Below, in pieces: positions 1 through 8,301 of a stretch of DNA of 64,000 bases (positions are counted from its first letter, which is position 1; every line of letters begins with the position of its first letter). This DNA is from LMUY01 sp965198895 (lineage in GTDB: Bacteria; Pseudomonadota; Alphaproteobacteria; Acetobacterales; Acetobacteraceae): positions 496,001 to 560,000 of the forward strand of contig OZ240676.1 in assembly GCA_965198895.1 (NCBI GenBank). Reading direction: 5' to 3'. Made by a program: the position numbers and the translations under genes. Under the pieces are notes generated by a model. It had not been told where the DNA came from and did not search any database. It saw only the letters and a program-made list of their open reading frames with translations.

Positions 1-293
1 GCCGCCTTCACCCCCCGGTCACCGAGGGCGGCGACCGTCTCCACGACCTGCGCCGCCGGAACGGCCACGATGGCGGCGTCCGGCACCTCGGGCAGGCTGG
101 CGATGTCGGGATAGGCGGGTAGGCCCTGGATTTCGGTGCGGTTCGGGTTCACCGGCAGGATCGGCCCGGCAAATCCGCGCGCCTTCATATAGGCGATCGG
201 CCGGCCACCGATGCGGGTCGGGTCTGCGGACGCGCCCACCACGGCCACCGACCGGGGCGCCAACAGCGGAGCCAAGGACGCGAACGCACTCAC
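1..293 (-). CDS. Acyl-CoA synthetase (NDP-forming), CoA-binding N-terminus, cut by window edge
   Basis: The first 97 codons of a gene whose remainder lies left of the window. The translation starts at a GTG (position 293) preceded by a GGGGGAA ribosome site about 8 bases upstream. It contains VAVVGAS near residue 17, a Rossmann-type nucleotide loop, then GPILPVNPNR and LPEVPDAAIVAVPA. These are typical of the CoA-binding domain of ADP-forming acetate/acyl-CoA ligases and acyl-CoA synthetases of that fold. In this family the domain is followed by a succinyl-CoA-ligase-like flavodoxin domain and an ATP-grasp domain, which cannot be checked here. The substrate is unknown. Confidence 0.85.
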   Translation of the reverse strand, partial: MSAFASLAPLLAPRSVAVVGASADPTRIGGRPIAYMKARGFAGPILPVNPNRTEIQGLPAYPDIASLPEVPDAAIVAVPAAQVVETVAALGDRGVKA

Positions 294-371
294 CCGGTCG
301 TTCCCCCGATAGCATGGCGTGCAACCGCCTTGCCATCTGCGCTAGAACGGTTGCCCGCCGATTGCAAATGA

Positions 372-396
372 CTTCTCCCTTCCCGCTGGGGAGAAG
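372..396. terminator. Hairpin downstream of the glycosyltransferase gene
   Basis: CTTCTCCC (372-379) pairs exactly with GGGAGAAG (389-396) around a nine-base loop, immediately after the stop codon of the minus-strand gene ending at 401. No clear T-run follows, so its role as a terminator is inferred from position. It resembles the CTCTCCC-type intergenic hairpins elsewhere in the window. Confidence 0.4.
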
Positions 397-400
397 GAAG

Positions 401-2014
401 CTACGGCGCGCGCAGGCCGAGGGCAGCCCGCATCAGCGCGTCGAGCCGGGCTTCCGACAACACGTCCGCGACATAGGCCAGCCCGGCGGTGCTGCAGGCC
501 TGGTTGAAGGCCTCGTCGTTGTGGAGCCGCAGGATCATCTTGGCCAGGCCGGCCGCATCGGGCGTGACCGTGCCGAGCAGCGTCTCCGGCAAGTCCAGCC
601 CTTCGGCCGCGATCGGAGTGCAGGCGCACGGCACGCCGGCCGCATAGCTGTCCAGCACCTTACCCTTCACCCCGGCCCCGAACGCCAGCGGCGCCACCGT
701 CAGACGGATCTGGTCGAACAAGCCCGGCAGGCTCTCGACCCGCCCGACCGGCTGGATGCCGGGGGACGCCGCCGCCTTCAGCGAGTCCGGCATGTTGCTG
801 CCCACCAGGCGGCACACGATGCTGTCGTCCTCGGCACGGACCAACGGCATCACCTCCTGGATCAGCCACCAGGCGGCATCCAGGTTCGGCGGATGCCCGT
901 AGCTGCCGATGAAGGCGATGCCACGCCGCTCCGCCCAGGGCACCGCGGTCGGGCGGGGTTTGATCGACCACGGCACTACGTGGATCTTGCCGTCCGGTAA
1001 CGCCTGCTTGAGCAGCGCCGCCTCGAAACTCGAATGGGTGATCACGCTGTCCACGAAGCGGGCGGCGGAGAGTTCAGCCGCACGCACGCGCTGGCTGGCC
1101 TCGGCGAGTTCGGGCCGCTGCTCCACCTCGGCCTGCCGGGCGAGCCGGACATGGTGCAGGTCGGCCACGCTGTAGACCACGCGGGCGCGGGGCTGGTGGT
1201 GGCGGATCAGCGGCAGATAGCGGGCGTTGCCGCCGCGATGCAGATAAACCAGCGAGAAGCCGCCGCCTTCACGGCGCAACACCTCCTCGACCGAGGCCGA
1301 CCATGGAGCGCAGCAACACGCCACGCCCATGGCCTCCATCGCGGCCACGTCCGGCCCGCCCTCCATGTTCGCAGGGGCGAAGACCACGGCATAGCCCAGA
1401 CGCTGCAGCGATCGCATGTGAGAGATCACGGCCTGCGACCCGGCGTCCCGGTCGGGGTCTGGCGTGGTGTCGTCGATCACCAAGGCCCGCGGCGGGCGCT
1501 CCGGCTCGGCCGCGGCGCCCCGGCCCGACCAGCGGGACCGGAAATGGCGATGCCCGGTCCGGTCCGGCCGGTTGCTCTGCCGATCCGACCGCATCTGCAG
1601 CAGACGGTCGGCCTGTTGCGCCAGGAACGTCGCGCGCTCGGTCAGTTCCTCATCGGTTTCGGCGTCGCCGAGCATCGTCGCGAGATGATCCTGCATCTCG
1701 ACGTCGAAGTTCAGCGTCGGGGGGATGATGACCGGCGAGCCGGGCATTTCGGTTTTGTCGTCCTCGCGGCTGATCCGTACCGTGTGGGTGACGGTGGGCG
1801 GCAATCCGTCCAACTTCAGCAAAAACCCGTGGCGACCGTTCCCAAGACCGGCCTGTTCCAGATCCTGGCGGTAGACGTTCGCCAGCACGCGCGAGACGAC
1901 CTCGTCGTTTACCGACACCACCAGGCTGACCGGAGAGCTGGGATCGACTTCGTCCCTCACCCAACCCTGGACACCGCGGCGATCCACCCGCTCAATATTT
2001 CCGAGCATTCCCAT
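401..2014 (-). CDS. Glycosyltransferase with N-terminal accessory domain
   Basis: A 537-residue protein. Residues 1-90 form a domain with RGVQGWVRDE and GNGRHGFLLKL, a module often found on alphaproteobacterial surface-glycan glycosyltransferases. After a polar linker rich in Arg/Gln, residues about 175-530 match a GT4-type (GT-B) glycosyltransferase. Residues 175-320 cover the N-terminal Rossmann half, and the C-terminal half has FIGSYGHPPNLDAAWWL, a VAPLAFGAGVKGKVLDSYAAG acceptor/donor loop and CTPIAAEGLDL. That loop matches the Glyco_trans_1_4 pattern. The protein probably adds a sugar to a cell-surface or secreted polysaccharide, but donor and acceptor are unknown. The gene stands alone and is divergent from the DUF6489 gene. 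The first ATG is used; a second one two codons later is possible. Confidence 0.85.
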   Translation of the reverse strand: MGMLGNIERVDRRGVQGWVRDEVDPSSPVSLVVSVNDEVVSRVLANVYRQDLEQAGLGNGRHGFLLKLDGLPPTVTHTVRISREDDKTEMPGSPVIIPPTLNFDVEMQDHLATMLGDAETDEELTERATFLAQQADRLLQMRSDRQSNRPDRTGHRHFRSRWSGRGAAAEPERPPRALVIDDTTPDPDRDAGSQAVISHMRSLQRLGYAVVFAPANMEGGPDVAAMEAMGVACCCAPWSASVEEVLRREGGGFSLVYLHRGGNARYLPLIRHHQPRARVVYSVADLHHVRLARQAEVEQRPELAEASQRVRAAELSAARFVDSVITHSSFEAALLKQALPDGKIHVVPWSIKPRPTAVPWAERRGIAFIGSYGHPPNLDAAWWLIQEVMPLVRAEDDSIVCRLVGSNMPDSLKAAASPGIQPVGRVESLPGLFDQIRLTVAPLAFGAGVKGKVLDSYAAGVPCACTPIAAEGLDLPETLLGTVTPDAAGLAKMILRLHNDEAFNQACSTAGLAYVADVLSEARLDALMRAALGLRAP

Positions 2015-2149
2015 TATGTAACGTTTTTCCGTTTCTGCGAGACTCGATTGTTAAATTGAAGCATGCCATGCGCGAGCTGACCACAACTGATCCTTAACAT
2101 CAGTCGCGCAAGCCTTCATGCTCCGGGACCACGCGCGGAGAACAACTAA

Positions 2150-2392
2150 ATGAAGGTGACCGTCGACTTCGAGTGCACGCCCGATGAGGCGCGCGCGTTT
2201 CTTGGCCTGCCGGACGTGAAGCCCATGCAGGCCGCCGTGATGGCTACGCTAGAGAAACAGGCTTTACAGTCCGCGGAGCATTTCGCTCCGGACGCCATGT
2301 TGAAGCTGTGGTTCAACACACTGCCGCAAATGTCATCCCAGATGCAGGAGATGTTCGCCCGCATGGTGACAGGTGGAGGCACCCGAAGCTAG
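2150..2392 (+). CDS. DUF6489 family small protein
   Basis: An 80-residue soluble protein beginning MKVTVDFECTPDEARAFLGL and continuing with DVKPMQAAVMATLEKQ. This pattern, with a TPEEAR.FLGLPDV core, is that of the alphaproteobacterial DUF6489 family, whose members have about this length and no assigned function. The second half contains the amphipathic stretch LPQMSSQMQEMFARMV. It is a single gene, divergent from the glycosyltransferase. The 135-base intergenic region (2015-2149) must hold both promoters and is AT-richer around 2020-2060. The function is unknown. Confidence 0.8.
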   Translation: MKVTVDFECTPDEARAFLGLPDVKPMQAAVMATLEKQALQSAEHFAPDAMLKLWFNTLPQMSSQMQEMFARMVTGGGTRS

Positions 2393-2452
2393 GAGCGTGC
2401 CCAAGACGCCAGCGGCAATCGGCGGACTCCGCCATTCCAGGAAATCGCCGTT

Positions 2453-3229
2453 CTAGTCGGCATAGTTCGGTTCCTTGCGGTTCAGCATCCGCTTGAGCGC
2501 GGCAAAGTGATACTCGGCGTCGGTCATCACCATGTTGGGATTGCCGATCATCGCCTGCTCCTTGGTCTTGGCGATGACCGCGTCGCTCACGACCTTGCGG
2601 CGTAGCCCCGTCCACATCGAGAACAGCTGGGTGCGGCAGGCCCGCTCCAGGAAATACAGGCGGTGATAGGCTTGGGCGACGGTCTTGCCGGCGACCACCA
2701 CGCCGTGATTGGCCAGCATCAAGACCGGCTTGTCGCCCATCACGGCGGCCATCCGCTCGCCCTCGGCCGTGTCCGACGCGAAGCCGTTGTAGTCGTAGTC
2801 GTAGGCGATCTTGTCGTGGAAGTACAGCGCCGGCTGGCCCGTCATCTCCAGTTGCATGTTTTCCAACTGGGTCAGCGCGGTGGCGTACGGCATGTGGGTG
2901 TGCAGCACGCACTCGGCGCCCGGCACCAGGCGATGGATCGGCCCATGGATGCAGACCGCCGACCGGTCCGCGAACCCCTCGCCGGCCGCTACCTCGCCAT
3001 CTTCGGTAACTTCGAGCAGGTTGCTGGCGGTCACTTCGGACCAGTGCAGCCCCCAGGCGTTCAGGTAGAACCGGCCCGTGCGGCCCGGCACCATCAGGGT
3101 GAAATGGTTGTCGATGCCCTCATGGAAGTCCTGATGGACCGCGATCCGGTGCGCCGCCGCGAGGTCGATGCGGGCATCGTGGCGCGCCTCCTTCTCGTTC
3201 CAGGCAGACCGGTCGACGAAACTGTCCAT
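2453..3229 (-). CDS. Class II aldolase/adducin family protein
   Basis: A 258-residue protein of the zinc-dependent class II aldolase/adducin family, which includes fuculose- and ribulose-phosphate aldolases and decarboxylase-like members. Visible landmarks are GIDNHFTLMVPG (substrate/phosphate region), HTHMPYATAL with two metal-ligand histidines, and a third histidine in LANHGVVVAGKTV. The open frame runs upstream to 3478, but the start at 3229 has GGAG about 8 bases before the ATG and gives the usual family length. Family members like this one, without a sugar-kinase neighbour, often act on unknown hydroxy-acids. No pathway partner is adjacent. Confidence 0.88.
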   Translation of the reverse strand: MDSFVDRSAWNEKEARHDARIDLAAAHRIAVHQDFHEGIDNHFTLMVPGRTGRFYLNAWGLHWSEVTASNLLEVTEDGEVAAGEGFADRSAVCIHGPIHRLVPGAECVLHTHMPYATALTQLENMQLEMTGQPALYFHDKIAYDYDYNGFASDTAEGERMAAVMGDKPVLMLANHGVVVAGKTVAQAYHRLYFLERACRTQLFSMWTGLRRKVVSDAVIAKTKEQAMIGNPNMVMTDAEYHFAALKRMLNRKEPNYAD

Positions 3230-3389
3230 GGTGGGGCTCCTTGCTCGAGCGCGATGGGCGGTCTCCCGCGGCTCTGTAGACCCAAGCCTAGGCGACGGCT
3301 TGGCAAGCATCAACCATGCCGTGACGACGATCTGGTAAGCGGCTGGCCCGGCGTGTAAGCCTGTGTCTTGAGATCGACGGAGCGCAGCA

Positions 3390-3680
3390 ATGGCCGAAAT
3401 GCTCGCAAGCTTCCCCAAGGCCGGCAGTGACGACTCGCTTTGGGCCGTGATCGCCTGGATGGGCACGCAGCGCCGCATCGCCGAGGTCTACCCATCCCGC
3501 GCCCGCGCCCTCGCCGACCGCGACTGGCGGGAGCAGGAGGTCAAAGCCTATGTCCACCTCCTGCGCGGCAACGACCAACCGGTACCGCGCTACCTGGTGC
3601 AGCCGGTCCGCCGCTCCGACCTCCCCCGCCGCTGGCGCCCGCTGCCCGCCCTCGGCTTCCTCCGCGGCCAATGGATCTAG
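3390..3680 (+). CDS. Hypothetical protein, 96 residues
   Basis: A small basic protein with Trp- and Arg-rich composition: WAVIAWMGTQRRIAEVYPSRAR near the start and VPRYLVQPVRRSDLPRRWRPLP near the end. An ACGGAG ribosome site lies about 8 bases before the ATG. I recognise no domain. It has no signal peptide or membrane segment. The gene abuts the truncated end of a transposase remnant on the opposite strand, and the last bases (GGATCTAG) may mark the junction where mobile DNA was lost or inserted. It looks genuine from its ribosome site and codon use. Confidence 0.6.
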   Translation: MAEMLASFPKAGSDDSLWAVIAWMGTQRRIAEVYPSRARALADRDWREQEVKAYVHLLRGNDQPVPRYLVQPVRRSDLPRRWRPLPALGFLRGQWI

Positions 3681-3681
3681 A

Positions 3682-3996
3682 ATGATCGATCCCGTAGGGA
3701 ACCGGCCGGCCCAGATCCTTGATCAGGAAGTCATGCACACGGACCTCCTCGGGATCGCCGTGCGGGCGCCACTCCCCTCCGGCGTTCTTGAAGTCGCCCA
3801 CGAGCTTCTTCTTGGTGTCCGCCGGAATCACCGGTTGCTGCCCGGCCAGCGCACGGCTTGCGCAGGGTTCGACGTCTCGATCGGATTGCCGTTGGGCCTT
3901 GGGCAGATCGTTCGATTCCGGGGATGGCGTGCCTCGATGACTCCGCAGCCGGGCTCGCGGCTCAGCGTTGTCGGGTAGGACACGCTCGGGCTGCAC
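3682..3996 (-). pseudogene. Remnant of an ISAzo13-type transposase
   Basis: The minus-strand reading contains QQPVIPADTKKKLVGDFKN, then GGEWRPHGDPEEVRVHDFL and GRPVPYG. This run is characteristic of ISAzo13-family transposases, where DTKKKE..GNFKN and VHDF...PYG flank the catalytic region. Reading starts to look transposase-like near 3910 (PKAQRQSDRDVE) and stops abruptly at about 3682 after PYGIDH. In full-length members PYG is followed by a VYD..ANAGWVSVG block before IDHDTA, so PYGIDH may itself be a small internal deletion. The rest of the element, including its ends, was not found. The copy cannot be active. Confidence 0.7.
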
Positions 3997-4468
3997 CAGA
4001 GAGCAGGCCGTGTCTCACCCCAATGTTGCGACGGCAAGGCCGTAACCTCGGGAGCTTAATGCCTGAGGGCTACAGCCCATCGAAGGCCTCAGCCTGGCTC
4101 AAGAAGCTGTCGGCCTTTCCCGCGAGCGCTACGGTCGAAGATGTCTGTGCTGGCGCGATCTGCGCGAACTCCGTCACGCGGTCTCACTGCTGTCGCGCAG
4201 ATGCCTCCACCCGAAACTGCGATCGAAGTTCGCGACGTGCCATCACCGGCGGCGTCCCGTATGACGCAGAATAGCCGTATCTAGATCGGCGCCACCTACG
4301 GGCATCCGGCACGCCGGGTTGGATCAGGCTCAATAGCGAGAGGTTCTCGAACGGACCGTTCGTTGCCGCGAACGCCGCGGCCGCCATCAACCAGGCCCGC
4401 CCGGGTTCGAGCGGCAACAAGAAGACGCCAACCCCGAAGACGTAGCCGATGGCCACCGGCGCGTCGGA
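3997..4468. other. Gene-poor stretch with a doubtful ORF
   Basis: No convincing gene. A minus-strand frame at 4184-4456 could encode 90 residues starting GTG, with a hydrophobic N-terminus (GYVFGVGVFLLPL) and AAAAFAATNGPF, but it has no ribosome site and no recognisable family. The segment lies between the transposase remnant and the tonB-like stop codon. It is best read as decayed sequence, possibly part of the same old insertion. Confidence 0.4.
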
Positions 4469-5494
4469 TTAGCCGCCGTTATCCGCCGGGTGGTAGTGCA
4501 GCGTCACCACGACATCCGCCGGCTGCGCGAGCGTGCCCGGCGGGAACGGCGGAAGATGAGCATTTCGAAACACCGCTAACGCCGCCGCGTCGAGCACACT
4601 CGACCCCGAGCCTTGCACCACTTCGATCGACGTGACCTGACCGTCCGCGGCAATGACGATGCGGACTTTAACGTTGCCTCCCTCATTGGTCTGCGACGCC
4701 TCCTTCGGATAGAAGGACCTCTGGTCCCACCACTGCTTCAGCTTCCCCATCCAGGCGGCACCGTTGTTCGCAGCGCTCGCGCGGTTCGCGGCCTCCTGCC
4801 CGTTTGTCGCCGGTTCAGCCGCCCCCTCCGGGTTGACCGGAGCGCGGCCGGCCGCAGACCGCGTGGCCACGCGGCGCGGCGCCGCTGGCGGGCGTGCCTG
4901 CGGGACCCGCGCGGCTGGCAGCGGGTGCGCTTGAGCCACCGGCGGCGGGGGCGGCGGCGGCGGTACAGGCACCATTGGGGGCGGTGGCGGCACAGGCACC
5001 GGTGGTGGTGGCGGCGTTGGTGACGGCATCTCAGCTTCCTGATCCGGTGTGGACGGCGATGGCACAGGCTCCGGCGGCTGCACAGGCACTGGCACTGGCG
5101 GCGGCGGTATCTCCACTTGCTGAACGGGCGGGGGTGGTGGCGGCACGGGGAGCGGCGGGGGCTGTACCGGCACCGGCATCGGAGGCGGCATAGGCACTGG
5201 CGGGAGCGCCGGTGTTGCTGGCGGTGTCTCGGCCTGTTGAACCGGTGGGGTGGGAGCAATCGGCGCGGTGGTTGCTTCCGTAGGGGCGGACGGCTCCGGC
5301 GACGCTGCCGGCCCTGGCTCCGCAACAACGTCCACCGAGAACGGCTCCGAGGCACTTGCTGTTGGCTGCGGCGGCGGAAGCATCAGCAAGCAAAGGAAGA
5401 ACGTCAGGTGCAGCGCCAGAGAGAGCAAAACCAGCCAGCCCAGCGTTCTGGGCCGGCACACGCGCGCGGCCAAACGTTGGTCGTTGCCTAGCAT
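4469..5494 (-). CDS. TonB-like energy transducer with long proline-rich linker
   Basis: A 341-residue protein. A single transmembrane anchor at about residues 18-40 (WLVLLSLALHLTFFLCLLM) is followed by some 190 residues dominated by Pro, Val and Ala (PVPVQPPPLPVPPPPPP), a rigid periplasm-spanning linker. The C-terminal TonB_C domain (about 248-341) has KLKQWWDQRSFYP, EGGNVKVRIVIA, GSGSSVLDAAALAVF and HLPPFPPGT. It is the last gene of a TolQ-TolR-TonB order operon, so it should carry proton-motive energy from the TolQR motor to an outer-membrane or periplasmic partner. It sits where tolA would be expected. No receptor gene is nearby. Confidence 0.9.
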   Translation of the reverse strand: MLGNDQRLAARVCRPRTLGWLVLLSLALHLTFFLCLLMLPPPQPTASASEPFSVDVVAEPGPAASPEPSAPTEATTAPIAPTPPVQQAETPPATPALPPVPMPPPMPVPVQPPPLPVPPPPPPVQQVEIPPPPVPVPVQPPEPVPSPSTPDQEAEMPSPTPPPPPVPVPPPPPMVPVPPPPPPPPVAQAHPLPAARVPQARPPAAPRRVATRSAAGRAPVNPEGAAEPATNGQEAANRASAANNGAAWMGKLKQWWDQRSFYPKEASQTNEGGNVKVRIVIAADGQVTSIEVVQGSGSSVLDAAALAVFRNAHLPPFPPGTLAQPADVVVTLHYHPADNGG

Positions 5495-5565
5495 CGATCG
5501 AAGCGGACTGCGCGGCGTTTCACCATAGGATGCATCAACTCGAAACGATGTTGAATCGAGACATC

Positions 5566-6087
5566 TCAGCGCCGGCGCGGCACTTGCGTCGTAGGCAGCG
5601 GGACCGGAACGGGCCGAACCGTCGGCGCGGCGGTTCCGGTCGTGTTGCTGCCGGGGGCCCCGTCCGTCTGCTCCACCAGCAGGGCCACCTTGTTGAAGCC
5701 GCCTTGCTTGATGGTGCCCATCACCTCGATCATGCGGCCGTACGGCACGGTCTTGTCGCCGCGCACGAAGATGCGGCGGTCGGGGTCGTTCTGCGACTGC
5801 GCCTGCAGCTTGGCCACCAGGTCGCCGAGGTCCATCCCGTCATTGCCGAGATACATCTTGCTGTCGGACGCGACGCTGACGGTGATCGGGTCCTTGTCCG
5901 GCGTGATCGGCGATGCGCTGGCCTTGGGCAGGTCCACGTTCACGCTGGAGGTCATCAGCGGCGCCGTGATCATGAAAATCACCAGCAGCACCAGCATCAC
6001 GTCCACCATGGGAGTGACGTTGATCTCGGCCAGCGGGCGATACCGCCGGCCGCGCCCGTTGCCGTTATTTCCGATCTGTATCGCCAT
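5566..6087 (-). CDS. tolR: TolR/ExbD biopolymer transport protein
   Basis: A 173-residue inner-membrane protein. After a short basic N-terminus, residues 20-45 carry LAEINVTPMVDVMLVLLVIFM, with the invariant membrane Asp that conducts protons in the TolQR/ExbBD motor. The sequence then continues as a periplasmic domain with GNDGMDLGDLV, FVRGDKTVPYGRMIEVM and GFNKVALLVEQ. TAPLMTSSVNVDLPKA fits TolR better than ExbD. The start at 6087 (MAIQIGNN) was preferred to an upstream in-frame GTG that would overlap tolQ; it leaves a 4-base gap after tolQ. A Pro/Val-rich C-terminal tail (VRPVPVPLP) is an extra. Confidence 0.92.
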   Translation of the reverse strand: MAIQIGNNGNGRGRRYRPLAEINVTPMVDVMLVLLVIFMITAPLMTSSVNVDLPKASASPITPDKDPITVSVASDSKMYLGNDGMDLGDLVAKLQAQSQNDPDRRIFVRGDKTVPYGRMIEVMGTIKQGGFNKVALLVEQTDGAPGSNTTGTAAPTVRPVPVPLPTTQVPRRR

Positions 6088-6091
6088 AACG

Positions 6092-6820
6092 TTAAACCCG
6101 TTCCTCGGACTGGCGGGACAGGATGGCACCGAACTCCGTGCCAAAGCCATTCAGCCGGTCGGCGAAACGCTGCAGGTTGGTGCTGATGGCGTTGTAGGCG
6201 AGCACCGCGGGAATGGCCGCGACCAGGCCGATCGCGGTGGCGAACAATGCCTCGGCGATGCCCGGCGCCACCACGGCCAGGCTGGTGTTCTTGCTGGCGG
6301 CGATGCCGGCGAACGAGTGCATGATGCCCCAGACCGTGCCGAACAGCCCGATGAACGGCGCGGTGGAGCCGACCGAGGCCAGGAAGATCATCCAGCGTTC
6401 CATCCGCTCCATCTCGCGGCTGACGGTAACGGTCATCGCGCGGTCCACCCGGTTCTGCACGCCGCCGCGGCTCATGTCCGCGCCGGCGATACGGGCGGAG
6501 CGCCGCCATTCCCCCATCGCCGCGCCAAACACGGCCGCGAACGGGTGGACAGGCTTGGCGCCCTCCTGGTCATACAGCTCGTCCAGGCTGCCGCCGGACC
6601 AGAACCGGTCCTCGAACGCATTGGCCTGGCGGTTGGCGCGGCGCAGGGCGGCGATCTTCTCGAAGATGATCGCCCACACCCAGACGCTGGCCAGCAGCAG
6701 CAGCACCATGACGATCTTCACGACGATGTCCGCCTGGAGGAACAGCGTCAGGATCGACAGGTCCGCGCCAGGCGGGGCTGCGCCAGCGGCCAGGTTCGTC
6801 GCATTAACCGTTTGATCCAC
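6092..6820 (-). CDS. tolQ: TolQ/ExbB proton channel protein
   Basis: A 242-residue MotA/TolQ/ExbB family protein. It has three membrane segments: about 35-55 (IVMVLLLLASVWVWAIIF), about 145-165 (ASVGSTAPFIGLFGTVWGI) and about 185-205 (ALFATAIGLVAAIPAVLAY). The FIGLFGTVWGIM and GIAEALFATAIGL motifs are diagnostic, and the cytoplasmic loop starts at HPFAAVFGAAMGEW. It starts at a GTG with GAGGAGG 7 bases upstream. It forms the stator-like channel around the TolR helix and heads the operon tolQ-tolR-tonB-like. No ybgC, tolB or pal lies within the window. Confidence 0.92.
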   Translation of the reverse strand: MDQTVNATNLAAGAAPPGADLSILTLFLQADIVVKIVMVLLLLASVWVWAIIFEKIAALRRANRQANAFEDRFWSGGSLDELYDQEGAKPVHPFAAVFGAAMGEWRRSARIAGADMSRGGVQNRVDRAMTVTVSREMERMERWMIFLASVGSTAPFIGLFGTVWGIMHSFAGIAASKNTSLAVVAPGIAEALFATAIGLVAAIPAVLAYNAISTNLQRFADRLNGFGTEFGAILSRQSEERV

Positions 6821-7017
6821 GCCTAACCTCCTCGAACGCGGCGTGCCACGATGCTTCTGCCGTCGGGTGTCGCACCCCTCAGGGCCGACGCAGGGGACGT
6901 GCCACGTAGCAGGTCAACCGCGCGCGCCAGAACCGCGCCGAACCCCTCGCGCACGACTTGCCTTCCGAGCCAATGATCCCGAGTTCTCCCTCCCCATCGA
7001 CCGTCCGGATCGTGCGG

Positions 7018-7956
7018 TCAGGGTGGATCGCCGGGTGGACTTACCCCGGGCGTTACCGAGATCGAACTCCATGTAATGGCGGGCACGGTTTCCGTTGCAC
7101 ACGTGAAATCGACCGTTCCGCCGAGATTGAGGTCGTGATCGCTCCTGGCATCGGCATCGTAGACGACAGTGAGGTTGCCACTGAGATGATTATCGCCCTC
7201 GGGCCATACCGTATATTGAGTATATCGACTTGTTCCGCTCCTGAGATGCTCGGCTCGGCCGGTCCACTGCACCATCTTGCCGACTTCGGTCACCGGAGAG
7301 AGGACAGGAAAGCCCGCTTCATAGAATTTGATCCATGGCGTTCCATCAGGCCGGCGGAAAAAGACGGCTTCGGCCGAAGTTCGCACGCCATACCAGGGAT
7401 GGTTCCTGATCCCTTGGTGCACGACCGTTCCACTACAGGTCCGTTGCAACATCGTCTCCAGAATCGGTGACGTGACCGGATCGTTCGCTATGGTGAACGG
7501 CCTCTGGGAGGGGACCGGCTTGTAACCGGCCGCCACCGGCTGATCGTGCCGGTGCGCCAGGACATACTGCAACGTGATGTCCAGGTCGGCTTCCGCGGCG
7601 CCGTCCGGGAACGGTCGCACGAACCCTCCGGTGAACACGGCGGATCCCGCCGCGTCGATCGAACTCGAACCCGAACTCTCCACCACAGTCACGGCCCAGA
7701 TCCTGCCGTCAGGAAGGATCGCCAAGTGGAGTTTGACGGTGCCACCCTCATCGTTGTTCGACGCGTGTCTGGGATAGTAGGCGTGCACGTCCCACCATGC
7801 CTGCAACTGCCGCATCAAGTCACGGTGACCCGCGGCAACCGGCTCCTCTGGGTTAGTGATGCTGAAGTCCTGGGCCAAAGCAGGCGCGTAGCCGGCGCCC
7901 ACCGGGGTCATAACACAAGCCGCGGCAAGGGCGGCTGAAGCGACAGGCAACCGCAT
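7018..7956 (-). CDS. Secreted TonB_C-domain protein with a two-cysteine C-terminal domain
   Basis: A 312-residue protein. Residues 1-29 form a Sec signal peptide (LPVASAALAAACVM, ending ALA). Residues about 45-130 form a TonB_C domain (QLQAWWDVHAYYP, EGGTVKLHLAI, SGSSSIDAAGSAVF, RPFPDG), clearly a paralogue of the C-terminus of the TonB-like protein at 4469-5494 but without any membrane anchor. Residues about 163-290 hold a second domain running from LETMLQRTCSG to GTVDFTC, with FFRRPDGTPWIKFY and GDNHLSGN between. The same pattern ends the neighbouring BlaR1-like protein. It is likely a free periplasmic protein. A BlaI-type dyad lies about 50 bases upstream. The function is unknown; it may be a ligand sensor or decoy in envelope signalling. 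The start at 7956 gives the signal peptide. Confidence 0.85.
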   Translation of the reverse strand: MRLPVASAALAAACVMTPVGAGYAPALAQDFSITNPEEPVAAGHRDLMRQLQAWWDVHAYYPRHASNNDEGGTVKLHLAILPDGRIWAVTVVESSGSSSIDAAGSAVFTGGFVRPFPDGAAEADLDITLQYVLAHRHDQPVAAGYKPVPSQRPFTIANDPVTSPILETMLQRTCSGTVVHQGIRNHPWYGVRTSAEAVFFRRPDGTPWIKFYEAGFPVLSPVTEVGKMVQWTGRAEHLRSGTSRYTQYTVWPEGDNHLSGNLTVVYDADARSDHDLNLGGTVDFTCATETVPAITWSSISVTPGVSPPGDPP

Positions 7957-8007
7957 CGCGTTTAATCCTGTCCGATGGGACAACACATCAGCTTTCGCCG
8001 AATATTT

Positions 8008-8022
8008 GCTACAAAACGTAGC
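8008..8022. promoter_or_regulatory. Candidate BlaI operator upstream of the TonB_C gene
   Basis: A 15-base dyad with arms GCTAC and GTAGC around AAAAC. It matches 11 of 15 positions of the dyad in front of blaI at 10426-10440 and carries the TACA...GTA half-sites typical of BlaI/MecI operators. It sits 52 bases upstream of the start codon at 7956, a reasonable promoter position. Binding is inferred. Confidence 0.5.
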
Positions 8023-8301
8023 ATTACACCTTGTCACACATGAGTCGAGGGGTTTCTGGAGAGTTCGCATTCTTCTACGAAAAGTGCCTGCCTCGAAGAA
8101 AACTGCCTGCCTCGAACGTCTTTTCTCGTCCCGGAGGACGCGTTCTTTCGCAAGGTCTGGGCTGGATCGCCCTACCCGGTCTGACCGCTGAGGTGGCCGG
8201 GGACGGTCATTTCGAGACTCTGCCGAACGTGCGGCCTCTTGGGCAACCTTGCCGTTTAATGAACATGCAGGGCCAAGGACGACACGGCTCGCGGAACCCC
8301 G
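8023..8301. other. Intergenic segment with a short direct repeat
   Basis: No gene is visible between the TonB_C gene's control region and the end of the blaR1-like gene. It contains two exact copies of TGCCTGCCTCGAA (8085-8097 and 8104-8116), 19 bases apart, of unknown significance. Confidence 0.4.

Noticed and set aside
4738..5355. Long Arg/His-rich frames opposite the TonB-like gene
   Set aside because: They are antisense shadows of the proline-rich linker and have no coding features.
8085..8116. TGCCTGCCTCGAA direct repeat considered as a CRISPR or integration site
   Set aside because: Only two copies 19 bases apart, with no cas genes, spacers or integrase.
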